Assembly (NCBI RefSeq): GCF_012395835.1
Contig: NZ_JAAZSQ010000015.1
Location: forward strand, 37,173-101,172
Source: Arthrobacter mobilis
GTDB lineage: Bacteria; Actinomycetota; Actinomycetes; Actinomycetales; Micrococcaceae
DNA length: 64,000 bases
Direction of reading: 5' to 3'
Numbering within the stretch: position 1 is the stretch's first letter; every line of letters begins with the position of its first letter. The position numbers were made by a program, and so were the translations under genes. The notes below the pieces were generated by a model. That model was not told where the DNA came from. It searched no databases and worked only from the letters and a program-made list of their open reading frames with translations. Of the stretch, positions 44,530 through 52,024 are shown one piece after another.

Positions 44530-45636
44530 GTGGGAGAGGGCTTTGCCGGGCAGACGCTGCCCGGCGTCATCGGGGGCCGCTACAAGCTCCAGGAGCTGAT
44601 TGGCCGCGGCAGTTCGGCTGCCGTCTACAAGGGACAGGATGACGTCCTGGGCCGGGACGTCGCCGTCAAGATCTTCCATCCGCAGGTCACCGACGCCGAC
44701 GAGCTGCGGCGGCAGCAGGGCGAGATCGAACTGCTGGCCACCTTCAATCACCCGGGCCTGGTCACCGTCTACGACGCCGGAACGGATACCTCCCCGGCGG
44801 GTGAATCCCGCACCTTCGTGGTGATGGAACTGGCCGGGGGCACGGACCTGCGCCGCCAGCTGCGGATGGGAGCGCTCCCGCCCGCCGATGTGGCGCGGAT
44901 CGGAGCGCAGCTGGGCCAGGCCCTCGAGTACGTCCACCGCCGCGGGGTGATCCACCGCGACATCAAGCCCGGGAACATCGCCCTGTCGGCCGGCGACGGC
45001 GAGCCGCGGGCCAAGCTGATGGACTTCGGTATCGCCCGGGCCATCGAAGGAACCCGGCTGACCGCCACGGGCAAAACCGTCGGGACCGCTAACTACCTCA
45101 GCCCGGAGCAGGCCAAGGGTGAAGCCCTGGGGACGGCCAGCGATATCTACTCCCTCGGCCTGGTGCTCCTGGAATGCCTGACCGGGAAGGTCGAGTACCC
45201 CGGCAGCGCCGTCGAGTCGGCCGTGGCCCGGCTGCAGCGGCGCCCGCAGGTCCCGGCGGAACTCGGGCCGGGATGGGTAAAACTGCTCCGCGCCATGACC
45301 GCCATGGATCCGGCCGGCCGGCCCGGCGCCGGTCAGGCGGCCGAGGCCTTGGCCGGCCTGGCGGAGACAGTCCTGCCGGCCGCCGCGGCAGCGCCGGGCG
45401 AGCACCGGCACACCGCGGCCCTCTCCGCGGCACCGGCCCGCCACCCGCGCCGGCTGCGCAGGCATGCCGCGTGGCTGGTGCCCGCGGCGCTGCTGCTCGC
45501 CGCCGCAGCGGTGCTCGCCCCCTCGGTCATCGCGGACGCCGGGCAGCCCGGCCCTCCCGTACCCGAACCGTCACCGGCGCTGACCGGGAACCTGGAAGAG
45601 CACATGCGCGAGCTCGAACGGACCCTCACCCCATGA
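44530..45636 (+). CDS. Ser/Thr protein kinase (PknB-type) with single membrane segment
   Basis: 368 residues from GTG 44530 (AGGAC upstream); an in-frame GTG at 44467 would add 21 residues. Complete kinase domain: Gly-loop LIGRGSSAAVYKG, Lys in VAVKIF, catalytic HRDIKPGN, DFGIA and the SPEQ activation-loop end. After a His/Arg-rich juxtamembrane region one helix (WLVPAALLLAAAAVLAPSVI) precedes a short external tail of about 35 residues; no PASTA domains. Its stop overlaps the next gene (ATGA). It probably signals on behalf of the membrane protease system; the external tail is too short for a ligand domain. Confidence 0.9.
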   Translation: MGEGFAGQTLPGVIGGRYKLQELIGRGSSAAVYKGQDDVLGRDVAVKIFHPQVTDADELRRQQGEIELLATFNHPGLVTVYDAGTDTSPAGESRTFVVMELAGGTDLRRQLRMGALPPADVARIGAQLGQALEYVHRRGVIHRDIKPGNIALSAGDGEPRAKLMDFGIARAIEGTRLTATGKTVGTANYLSPEQAKGEALGTASDIYSLGLVLLECLTGKVEYPGSAVESAVARLQRRPQVPAELGPGWVKLLRAMTAMDPAGRPGAGQAAEALAGLAETVLPAAAAAPGEHRHTAALSAAPARHPRRLRRHAAWLVPAALLLAAAAVLAPSVIADAGQPGPPVPEPSPALTGNLEEHMRELERTLTP

Positions 45637-46196
45637 GCAGGAGGACCCGCCGGCACCGCATTTCTGCTGCCGTGGCCGTGCTCGTGCTGAGCACCGGTGC
45701 GGCCTGTTCGCAGCCGCAGCCCCAGCTGAGCGACGCCGCCGCGGAGAAACTGCAGTCCCGCGCCGCCGTCGTCCGGGCGGCCGCTGCTGACGGCGAGTAC
45801 CAGGATGCGCTCAAGGCCCTGGCCGGGCTCACCGAAGAACTCAAGCGCGCCGCCGGGCAGGGGGACGTTTCCTTCCCGCGCTACCAAAGCATCGAGGCCG
45901 CCGTCAGCCAGCTGCGCGCGGACCTGAATGCGCGGCTGAAGGCAGCGGCACCACGCCCTGCACCGTCCTCCGCCAGCCCCAAACCTTCCGCCTCGAGCGC
46001 CCCGGCGGACCAGGACCGGCAGTCAGCCGTCGTGCCGGACGAGCCGGCCGTTCCCGCCCCTGCCCCCGCCGTGGACGTTCCCGCAGCCGACGAGCCGGAA
46101 AGGGGCAAGGCCAACGGCAACAAAGGCGGGGCAGGCAACGGGAACGCGCGCAAGCCCGAGGGCGGCAAGGGCAACGGCGGGCCACCGAACAAGTGA
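45633..46196 (+). CDS. Secreted or lipid-anchored small protein with Asn/Gly-rich tail
   Basis: 187 residues. An N-terminal signal (RRHRISAAVAVLVLSTGAAC) ends at a cysteine that could be lipidated, though the -3 residue is Gly rather than Leu. Residues 30-100 form a helix-rich region (LQSRAAVVRAAAADGEYQDA), then a Pro/Ala/Ser-rich stretch and a C-terminal GNGN/KGG-rich tail (KANGNKGGAGNGN). It overlaps the kinase gene by 4 bases, so kinase and exported partner are made together. Role unknown; a cell-wall or sensor function is inference. Confidence 0.78.
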   Translation: MSRRTRRHRISAAVAVLVLSTGAACSQPQPQLSDAAAEKLQSRAAVVRAAAADGEYQDALKALAGLTEELKRAAGQGDVSFPRYQSIEAAVSQLRADLNARLKAAAPRPAPSSASPKPSASSAPADQDRQSAVVPDEPAVPAPAPAVDVPAADEPERGKANGNKGGAGNGNARKPEGGKGNGGPPNK

Positions 46197-46368
46197 GCAG
46201 CAGACGGCAGCCGAGCACCCCCGGGTGACCGGAGGGTATCAATCGATGCCCAAAGTATCTTGGACGAGCATCAATCAGGCCGGATAATGTTTCGGGTGTG
46301 CTGTGGCGCCAGGCACAGGAGTGCGTGCCGCAGTTCACCTGCTTCATCTATCCGAAGGATCAACGCTC

Positions 46369-47733
46369 ATGCAGTCTGTAGACCTTGGCGTCACGGACGT
46401 GGCCTCGGCCACCAAGAAGTTCTTCTCCAGAGTCCTGCCCATCATGCTGGTCATGCTGGTCTGCAACCAGCTGAACCGCTCGAACATCGGCTACGCCCAG
46501 GACCACCTGCAGGCCGACGTGGGCATCGGCGCCGCCGCCTACGGCTTCGGCGCCGGGCTGTTCTTCATCGCGTACGCGCTGTTCGAACTGCCCAGCAACG
46601 TGATGATGGAGAAGTTCGGAGCCAAGGTCTGGCTGGCGCGGATCATGGTCAGCTGGGGCATCGTGGCCTTCCTCATGGCCTTCGTCCAGAACGAAACCAT
46701 GTTCTACGTGCTGCGCTTCCTGCTCGGCGCCGCGGAGGCCGGGTTCTTCCCGGCGGTCATCTTCTACTTCGCCCGCTGGGTGCCCGCCGGCCAGCGCGGC
46801 CGGGCGACGGCGCTGTTCATCGCCGGGTCCTCCATCGCCGCCGCGCTCTCCGGCCCGATCGCCGGCGGCCTGCTGACGCTGGATGACACCCTCGGCCTGC
46901 ACGGCTGGCAGTGGCTGTTCGGCGTCGAGGGCCTGCTCTCCGTCGTCGTCGGCATTATCGTGTACTTCCTGCTGGATGCCAGGATCCAGGACGCGCGCTG
47001 GCTCACCGCCGCGGAAAAGACCGCCCTGAGCGCCACCATCGAGGCCGAGGACGCCGCCCACACCAAGGCCGCGGACGGCAGCAAGCTCAACCGCTGGAAG
47101 ATGCTGCTCAACCCGCAGATCCTGCTGCTGTGCCTGATCTACTTCTCGATCCAGCTCTCCATTTACGCCAACACCTTCTGGCTGCCGTCGATCGTCAAGC
47201 AGATCCCCGGCACGACGGACCTGACTGTTGGTTTCCTCTCCTCCATTCCGTGGATCTGCGCCGTGGTCGCCATGTACTTCGCCGGGAAGCTGCAGGACAA
47301 GGCCCGGTCCAAGCGGCCGCTGCTGGTGGTGGCCCTGCTCGTCGCCGCGGCCGGCACCTATTCGGCCGCCATCGCCTCCCCGGTGCTGGCCCTGGTGTTC
47401 CTGGCCATCGCCGCCATGGGCTTCAAGAGCGCCTCCCCGCTCTTCTGGACGATTCCGCAGTCCGGGCTGCACCCGCTGGTGCTGGCGCCGGCGATCGCGA
47501 TCATCAACTCCATCGGCAACCTCGGCGGCTTCGTCGCCCCGTTCGGCTTCGGCATCATCAAGGAGCAGACCGGCAGCGTGATCCCGGGCCTGTTCGCGCT
47601 GGCAGCGGTCTCGGTCCTCGCCGCCGTACTGGTCTACTTCCTCCGCGAGCGCCGTTCCGGCACTGCGGCGGGCACCGCGGCCGACGCCGAGGCCAAGGCT
47701 CCGGCCGGCGTCCTCCGGGAGAGCCACGCCTAG
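46369..47733 (+). CDS. MFS transporter, ACS family (phthalate/tartrate type)
   Basis: 454 residues, 12 membrane segments. NQLNRSNIGYAQDHLQADVG and FLLGAAEAGFFPAVIFYFARWVP are characteristic of anion:cation symporters carrying tartrate, phthalate or related organic acids. ATG 46369 is preceded by GAAGGA. Single gene ended by the perfect palindrome at 47749. No pathway gene is adjacent, so substrate is open. Confidence 0.88.
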   Translation: MQSVDLGVTDVASATKKFFSRVLPIMLVMLVCNQLNRSNIGYAQDHLQADVGIGAAAYGFGAGLFFIAYALFELPSNVMMEKFGAKVWLARIMVSWGIVAFLMAFVQNETMFYVLRFLLGAAEAGFFPAVIFYFARWVPAGQRGRATALFIAGSSIAAALSGPIAGGLLTLDDTLGLHGWQWLFGVEGLLSVVVGIIVYFLLDARIQDARWLTAAEKTALSATIEAEDAAHTKAADGSKLNRWKMLLNPQILLLCLIYFSIQLSIYANTFWLPSIVKQIPGTTDLTVGFLSSIPWICAVVAMYFAGKLQDKARSKRPLLVVALLVAAAGTYSAAIASPVLALVFLAIAAMGFKSASPLFWTIPQSGLHPLVLAPAIAIINSIGNLGGFVAPFGFGIIKEQTGSVIPGLFALAAVSVLAAVLVYFLRERRSGTAAGTAADAEAKAPAGVLRESHA

Positions 47734-47748
47734 GGCAATTTAGTACCC

Positions 47749-47800
47749 ACAGCACAAAGGGCCTGGAACCGGATATCCGGTTCCAGGCCCTTTGTGCTGT
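47749..47800. terminator. Perfect 52-base palindromic terminator
   Basis: 26-base arms beginning ACAGCACAAAGGGCCTGGAA and exactly complementary, with no loop outside the dyad, 16 bases after the transporter stop and 16 before the stop of a convergent microgene. Confidence 0.85.
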
Positions 47801-47815
47801 TGGCAGGAGCGGCCC

Positions 47816-47923
47816 TCAGTCGGTTTCCGGGCCGGCGCAGAAGGGGCACAGGGGCCCGCAGTCGGCCCCGGTCTGGGCGTCCTGCCGCTGGAGCGCAAGG
47901 TCATAATCAAGCTGGTCGGTCAT
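47816..47923 (-). CDS. 35-residue three-cysteine microprotein
   Basis: ATG 47923 is preceded by GGGGGAG at 7 bases. The peptide starts MTDQLDYDLALQRQDAQTGA and continues with DCGPLCPFCAGPETD, a CxxxCxxC cluster in the last third. It is acidic, has no signal peptide and sits between a terminator and a 200-base non-coding stretch. The cysteine spacing could bind zinc or a metal cluster. Too short for most gene callers; the coding call rests on the ribosome site, clean frame and motif. Confidence 0.55.
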   Translation of the reverse strand: MTDQLDYDLALQRQDAQTGADCGPLCPFCAGPETD

Positions 47924-48125
47924 GGTTTTCTCCCCCGTAAGGTACGCAGAGTGGTCCCGGGCGCCGCCCGGTGGCACGGATGTCCTGTTTCGAGGCTAGG
48001 GCCCGGCCTGCCCGTGCGTCCAAGCCCGATTTCGCATCCCTTGATGTCCTCCGGACATCGGCTCGGACGGCAGGCACGCGGCCGGGACGATGCCGGCAAA
48101 TACCCCAGGCTCCGCCGCAGGGATC

Positions 48126-48761
48126 TCAGGACCGCCCCACCGCGCGCCGTTCAATAAAGTCCAGCAGGCCGTCCCGGTCCAGTTCCGAGTTGCCGGAGAG
48201 CGCATCAGCCAGACTGACCCCGGCGACCGTGTCGTAGATCGAAATCCGCGCCAGCCGGACGCCGTCGGCATGCAGTCCGCAGGCATCGCGGACCGCATCG
48301 TACAGCGCCCGCTGCTTCCAGCAGGGCGAGCCGCGCCCGGTCAGGGTGCCCGGCTCGCCCGGCGGGCCGAACATCGCCTCGGCCTCGGGCGAGGTCCACT
48401 GCCCGCCCTCCCCGCCGCCGTTCTCCAGGCAGCCGTCCTCATGCTGCCGGCAGTAGTCGCGGTAGGCCGCCGCCCACGGCAGCTGCCTGGCCCACTCGGT
48501 TTCCAGCGTGACGGCCCGGTACCGGTTGAAGTGCAGCGGGCCGTCCAGCTGGAGATACAGCTGCCCGTCGAGCACAAAGTCCCACGGGCCTGCCGTGAGC
48601 TGCTTCCCGGGGTGCCGGCCGCCGAAGCCCATGTAGACGGCCTCGAGGGAGCGCCGGATGTTGGCCGGAAGCTGCTCCGTGCCCGCCCTCAGCCGCCCGG
48701 GTTCGGGCTCCGTCAGTCCGGGCCCGAGTATCCGCTGCAATCCCTCCGCATCGCTCGCCAT
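48126..48761 (-). CDS. Uncharacterised protein
   Basis: 211 residues, soluble. Notable segments are GPWDFVLDGQLYLQLDGPLHFNRYR-like strands (read as GPWDFVLDGQLYLQ and LHFNRYRAVTLETEW), a Cys-containing helix (AYRDYCRQHEDGCLE) and WKQRALYDAVRDACGLH, all near-typical of a nuclease-like or DNA-binding fold but without a motif I can assign. It lies alone, divergent from the YceI gene. Family unknown to me; the coding call rests on codon pattern and coherent protein character. Confidence 0.65.
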   Translation of the reverse strand: MASDAEGLQRILGPGLTEPEPGRLRAGTEQLPANIRRSLEAVYMGFGGRHPGKQLTAGPWDFVLDGQLYLQLDGPLHFNRYRAVTLETEWARQLPWAAAYRDYCRQHEDGCLENGGGEGGQWTSPEAEAMFGPPGEPGTLTGRGSPCWKQRALYDAVRDACGLHADGVRLARISIYDTVAGVSLADALSGNSELDRDGLLDFIERRAVGRS

Positions 48762-48849
48762 GGGTACACCCTAGCCGCGCCGCCAAAAACAGCTAAAGCC
48801 CCGGCCCCGCAAATCCAGGGCAGTCTCCCGGAACAGCCGGAAACCAAAA

Positions 48850-48865
48850 TGTTGACACTTCAACA
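48850..48865. promoter_or_regulatory. Palindromic operator overlapping the YceI -35
   Basis: TGTTGACACTTCAACA: 6-bp arms TGTTGA/TCAACA around CACT. It includes the -35 TTGACA, so a bound repressor would block RNA polymerase. Confidence 0.55.
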
Positions 48866-48880
48866 AAGATGGTCCATATT
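48852..48880 (+). promoter_or_regulatory. Promoter of the YceI gene
   Basis: Consensus -35 TTGACA (48852-48857), 17-base spacer and CATATT (48875-48880) as -10. The start codon is 54 bases downstream. Confidence 0.6.
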
Positions 48881-48898
48881 AGATGCATAAGCATCTAA
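48879..48898. promoter_or_regulatory. Second palindromic operator at the YceI transcription start
   Basis: TTAGATGCATAAGCATCTAA: perfect 8-bp arms TTAGATGC/GCATCTAA around ATAA, just after the -10. The form suits MarR-type dimers. No MarR gene is in the window. Confidence 0.6.
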
Positions 48899-48933
48899 CC
48901 GGGCTCCCCGCCCGCCCAGCAAAGGAGAATCCC

Positions 48934-49476
48934 ATGGCCCTCGAACTCACCCCCGGCACCTGGCAGCTGGACACCTCGCACAGCGAAATCGGCTTCAGCG
49001 TCCGCCACGCCGGCATCAGCAAGGTCCGCGGCCAGTTCACCGAGGCCGACGCCACCCTGGTGGTCGGCGAATCCCTGGCGGACTCCTCCGTGCAGGCCAG
49101 CGTCAAGACCGCCTCCTTCGACTCCAAGGACGCCAACCGCGACGCCCACGTCAAGGGTGCCGACTTCTTCGACGTCGAGCAGTTCCCGCACATGACCTTC
49201 AAGGCCACCGGCGTCCAGGGCAGCCCGGAGCAGTTCGAGCTCGCCGGCGACCTGACCATCAAGGACACCACCCTGCCGGTGGTCTTCGACGTCGAGTTCG
49301 GCGGCGTGGCCGTGGATCCGTTCGGCACCACCCGCGCCGGGTTCTCCGCCACCACCCAGATCTCCCGCAAGGCCTTCGGCATCACCTGGAACGCCGCCCT
49401 CGAGGCCGGTGGCGTGCTGGTCGGGGACAAGGTCACCATCGCCGTGGACGCAGCCTTCGTCCTGCCGGCCAGCTGA
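48934..49476 (+). CDS. YceI family protein
   Basis: 180 residues, lipocalin-like beta barrel that in relatives binds isoprenoid or amide lipids. Typical segments: WQLDTSHSEIGFSVRHAGIS, KGADFFDVEQFPHMTFKAT, GDLTIKDTTLPVVFDVEF and FSATTQISRKAFGITW. No signal peptide, so cytoplasmic unlike the E. coli periplasmic form. AAAGGAG precedes ATG 48934. Single gene under two palindromic operators, followed by a terminator; such genes are often controlled by MarR-type regulators. Confidence 0.9.
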   Translation: MALELTPGTWQLDTSHSEIGFSVRHAGISKVRGQFTEADATLVVGESLADSSVQASVKTASFDSKDANRDAHVKGADFFDVEQFPHMTFKATGVQGSPEQFELAGDLTIKDTTLPVVFDVEFGGVAVDPFGTTRAGFSATTQISRKAFGITWNAALEAGGVLVGDKVTIAVDAAFVLPAS

Positions 49477-49501
49477 TCGTTCCGTCTCCCTTTCCCCGCA
49501 G

Positions 49502-49543
49502 AAGGACGACGTCGGCACCTGCCCGGGTGCCGACGTCGTCCTT
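49502..49543. terminator. Terminator between YceI and surE genes
   Basis: Perfect 18-bp arms AAGGACGACGTCGGCACC / GGTGCCGACGTCGTCCTT with a 6-nt loop, ending in TTTCTGC-like bases. It separates two convergent units. Confidence 0.8.
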
Positions 49544-49560
49544 TCTGCGTGCGGGACCGG

Positions 49561-50364
49561 TCAGACCCCGGGCGCCTCGGGCACTCCGGGCGGCTGCGGC
49601 AGCGAGTGGTGCAGGGCCGGCAGCGGTGCCCCGGTGACCGCCTGCAGGGCGGTGACCGGCGCGAAGCCTGCCGCCAGCAGCGCGAAATCGCTGTCCGGGT
49701 CCGGTGTCTCCTTGGTGTCCGCGATGGACAGGCGTACGTGCTGCTGGCCGCGTTCGGCCAGCGTGGTCTGCACGATGCCGAACCGGGCCAGCGTGGCCGG
49801 CCGGTATTCGGGCAGGGCCGGCCCGCCGGTGTTGGGCACGTTCAGGTTCAGCACGGTGCCGGGGGCCTGCTCCATCAGGAAGGGAATCAGCCCGGTGGCC
49901 AGCCGGGCAGCCATGTCCCAGTGGAAATGCGCCGGGTCCATGCCGGTGTCCAGGGACACCGCCATCCCGCGGCCGCCGTTCACCCCGGCGGTCAGGGCCG
50001 CCCCCACCGTGCCCGAGTGCAGGATGGCCTGGCCGACGTTGGCCCCGCGGTTGATCCCGGAGAGCACCAGGTCCGGCGGGTCCCCGAAGGCTCCGTGGGT
50101 GGCGATCATCGAGATGAAGCCCGGCGCCCCGTGCACGGCGTACGCCTCCACCCCGTCCAGGCCTTCCAGTTCGCGCTGCTCGATGCGGATCCGGCCCTCG
50201 TTCTCGACGGCGGTAATCGACGCGCTGCTGCCGCTGGCCTCGGTCACGGGGGCGGCCACGGTGACCTTGAGGCCGGCCGCCACGACCCCTGCGGCCAGGG
50301 TGTGCAGCCCCGGGGAGGCAATGCCGTCGTCGTTGGTAATCAACACCATTCTGGGCTGGTTCAT
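49561..50364 (-). CDS. surE: SurE 5'/3'-nucleotidase
   Basis: 267 residues. The metal site Asp12-Asp13 in LITNDDGIASPGL and the phosphate-binding LSGINRGANVGQAILHSGTV are the SurE signatures; YAVHGAPGFISM follows. SurE enzymes dephosphorylate nucleoside 5'- and 3'-monophosphates and some other phosphoesters. Its ATG overlaps the pfkB-type kinase stop by 4 bases (ATGA), so a kinase and a phosphatase are made from one message, which suggests linked control of one metabolite pool. Confidence 0.92.
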   Translation of the reverse strand: MNQPRMVLITNDDGIASPGLHTLAAGVVAAGLKVTVAAPVTEASGSSASITAVENEGRIRIEQRELEGLDGVEAYAVHGAPGFISMIATHGAFGDPPDLVLSGINRGANVGQAILHSGTVGAALTAGVNGGRGMAVSLDTGMDPAHFHWDMAARLATGLIPFLMEQAPGTVLNLNVPNTGGPALPEYRPATLARFGIVQTTLAERGQQHVRLSIADTKETPDPDSDFALLAAGFAPVTALQAVTGAPLPALHHSLPQPPGVPEAPGV

Positions 50365-51344
50365 TGTTCGCGTATCTTCCGTGCCAGTTCGTCCGGGCTC
50401 AGCTGCTGTGCCGGTTCGGCTTCGCCGGCTTCCAAGGGAACGATCCGCACCAGGCCGGCCAGCCGGCGGATGGCTTCGGCCTCCCCGCTTCCCAGTCCGT
50501 GGCGGGTGACGTTCTGGGCCCCGGCCGCGGTGCCCAGCACCACCGCCTCGTGCAGCGAACCGCCGTCGGCCAGCACGGCCGCCACCCCGGCGGTGAGCGA
50601 GTCGCCGGCTCCGTGGGGATCCACGCTTTGCAGCTCCGGCATGTGGACCTCGCTGACCTCGCCTTCGTCCAGCAGCAGGGAGGGATGGTGGGCGCGGGTG
50701 ACTATCACCGAGCGCGCACCTTCGTCGGCCAGGGTCCGCATGGCCTCGACCAGCTGGTGCGGCTCCGGGCCGGCGGCGCGGCCGCTGTCCACGAGCTCGT
50801 TGTCGGCAATCTTGACCACGGCCAGTCCCCCGGCCAGCGCCGCGGCCAGCCGTTCCCCGGCCAGGTCGGTGACCACCGTGCACCCGGCGGTGCCCAGGTC
50901 AGCCGCCAGCCGGCGGTAGACATCGACCGGCACGGCGTCTTCGCGGACGGCGCCGCTGAGGATCACGGTGCCGGCGTCCATGCCCGCCTGCAGCGTCAGC
51001 CCGTAGAGTTGGTCCAGCTCGTGGCGGGTCAGCTGGTCCCCCGGCGACTCGGCCACAACCCGGCGCTCGCCGCCCCGGCGGTCGTGGATATAGGCCCCGC
51101 TGTTGCCCTGGCCCTCCACGGAGAGCACCCGCACCCCTTCGTCGGAGATCAGGTGGCGCGCCACGCGCCCGGTTTCACCGGAGAACACCCCGCACATGGT
51201 GACGGAGGTGCCCAGCGCCAGGAGCATCCGGGCCTGCCACACCCCCTGGCCGCCGGCATGCACATGGATGTCGGCGGTCCCGTCGATATCCTCCACCGTC
51301 ACGGTCAGCACCGGGGACGGCGCGAAAATCACTACTGTGCCCAT
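50361..51344 (-). CDS. PfkB family carbohydrate kinase
   Basis: 327 residues. Ribokinase fold; N-terminal GGQGVWQARMLLALG resembles the GGKGxN substrate motif of 1-phosphofructokinase/tagatose kinases with Lys and Asn replaced, and the C-terminal signature DPHGAGDSLTAG carries the catalytic Asp. Substrate is probably a sugar phosphate or nucleoside. The start lies inside a 21-codon frame with a perfect ribosome site, and its own GGAGG is at a wide 10-base spacing. Operon with surE. Confidence 0.85.
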   Translation of the reverse strand: MGTVVIFAPSPVLTVTVEDIDGTADIHVHAGGQGVWQARMLLALGTSVTMCGVFSGETGRVARHLISDEGVRVLSVEGQGNSGAYIHDRRGGERRVVAESPGDQLTRHELDQLYGLTLQAGMDAGTVILSGAVREDAVPVDVYRRLAADLGTAGCTVVTDLAGERLAAALAGGLAVVKIADNELVDSGRAAGPEPHQLVEAMRTLADEGARSVIVTRAHHPSLLLDEGEVSEVHMPELQSVDPHGAGDSLTAGVAAVLADGGSLHEAVVLGTAAGAQNVTRHGLGSGEAEAIRRLAGLVRIVPLEAGEAEPAQQLSPDELARKIREQ

Positions 51345-51397
51345 GAGGGGCCCGCCTCCTCCCGGCCGGCGGTCTCTTGTTCAGGAATGTCGGCCAT
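51332..51397 (-). CDS. 21-residue frame overlapping the pfkB start
   Basis: AAAGGAGG lies 5-6 bases before ATG 51397; the peptide reads MADIPEQETAGREEAGPSWA and ends one residue later, 13 bases inside the kinase gene. Strong initiation here could feed ribosomes to the kinase start. Acidic, no family. Confidence 0.45.
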   Translation of the reverse strand: MADIPEQETAGREEAGPSWAQ

Positions 51398-51598
51398 GGC
51401 CGCCTCCTTTTCGTGCGGTTGTTGCCGTGCCCGCCCGGATGCCAAGGCATCCGCTGCCGACGATGTTTCCATCCGGCGGCGGCGCTGTCTACGGGTCCCG
51501 GCGTCCGGCCCGGGTGCGACGGCGGCATCCGGCCGGGTGGGTTGCTCAAGGTTGAGCGCCGCAGCCGTAGGCCGCGAACCCTCTTGTGCCGCTCGCCG

Positions 51599-51629
51599 GT
51601 TACGCACGAACTGCCGCTTAGTGCGTAAC
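51599..51629. repeat. GTTACGCAC inverted repeat
   Basis: Perfect 9-bp arms GTTACGCAC / GTGCGTAAC with a 13-nt spacer. The same word forms part of the long palindrome at 9317-9365. The adjoining GCTCAAGGTTGAGC (51544-51557) is another small palindrome. The stretch 51398-51656 has no convincing gene besides these. Confidence 0.5.
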
Positions 51630-51656
51630 ATCGCTCCGGATCATCCCCGCAGACCT

Positions 51657-51985
51657 CTACCGGCTGCGGGACCGGCCTGCATGTTCCGCCTCCGCTACGG
51701 CCCGCAGCCGCTGCAGGCTCTGCTCCATGCCCTCGTGCAGGGTCTTGGCGCGGTTCCGGTCCTTGCCGAAGCCGCTGACAATGATCCATCCTGGCCGGGT
51801 GATCGGACGCACCATCAGGTAGGACTTGGTCACGCGGGTGCCGCCGTCCTCCGGCTCGAAGCGGTAGCGCCACTGCACCTCCGGGCTGTACTCGGGCATC
51901 CGGGTCACATCGCAACGACCGCATAGACAGTCTCGGGCGCCGCATCGACGTGAATGCGCAGCTCATCGTGGTCCAGCGTCTGCAT
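51657..51985 (-). pseudogene. Broken SRPBCC family gene
   Basis: ATG 51985 (AAGGAG upstream) starts LDHDELRIHVDAAPETVYAV, the usual first strand of an SRPBCC domain. At 51911-51914 one base is missing, giving VAM-stop, while the next frame continues TRMPEYSPEV. That frame then jumps to QWRYRFEPEDGGTRVTKSY, so the central 50 or so residues of the barrel are also absent, before the C-terminal helix (NRAKTLHEGMEQSLQRLRAV). Two lesions make a decayed gene more likely than a sequencing error. Confidence 0.7.
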
Positions 51986-52024
51986 CGGGTGCTCCTTCAC
52001 AAAACGCGGCGGCTTCACGGGGCC

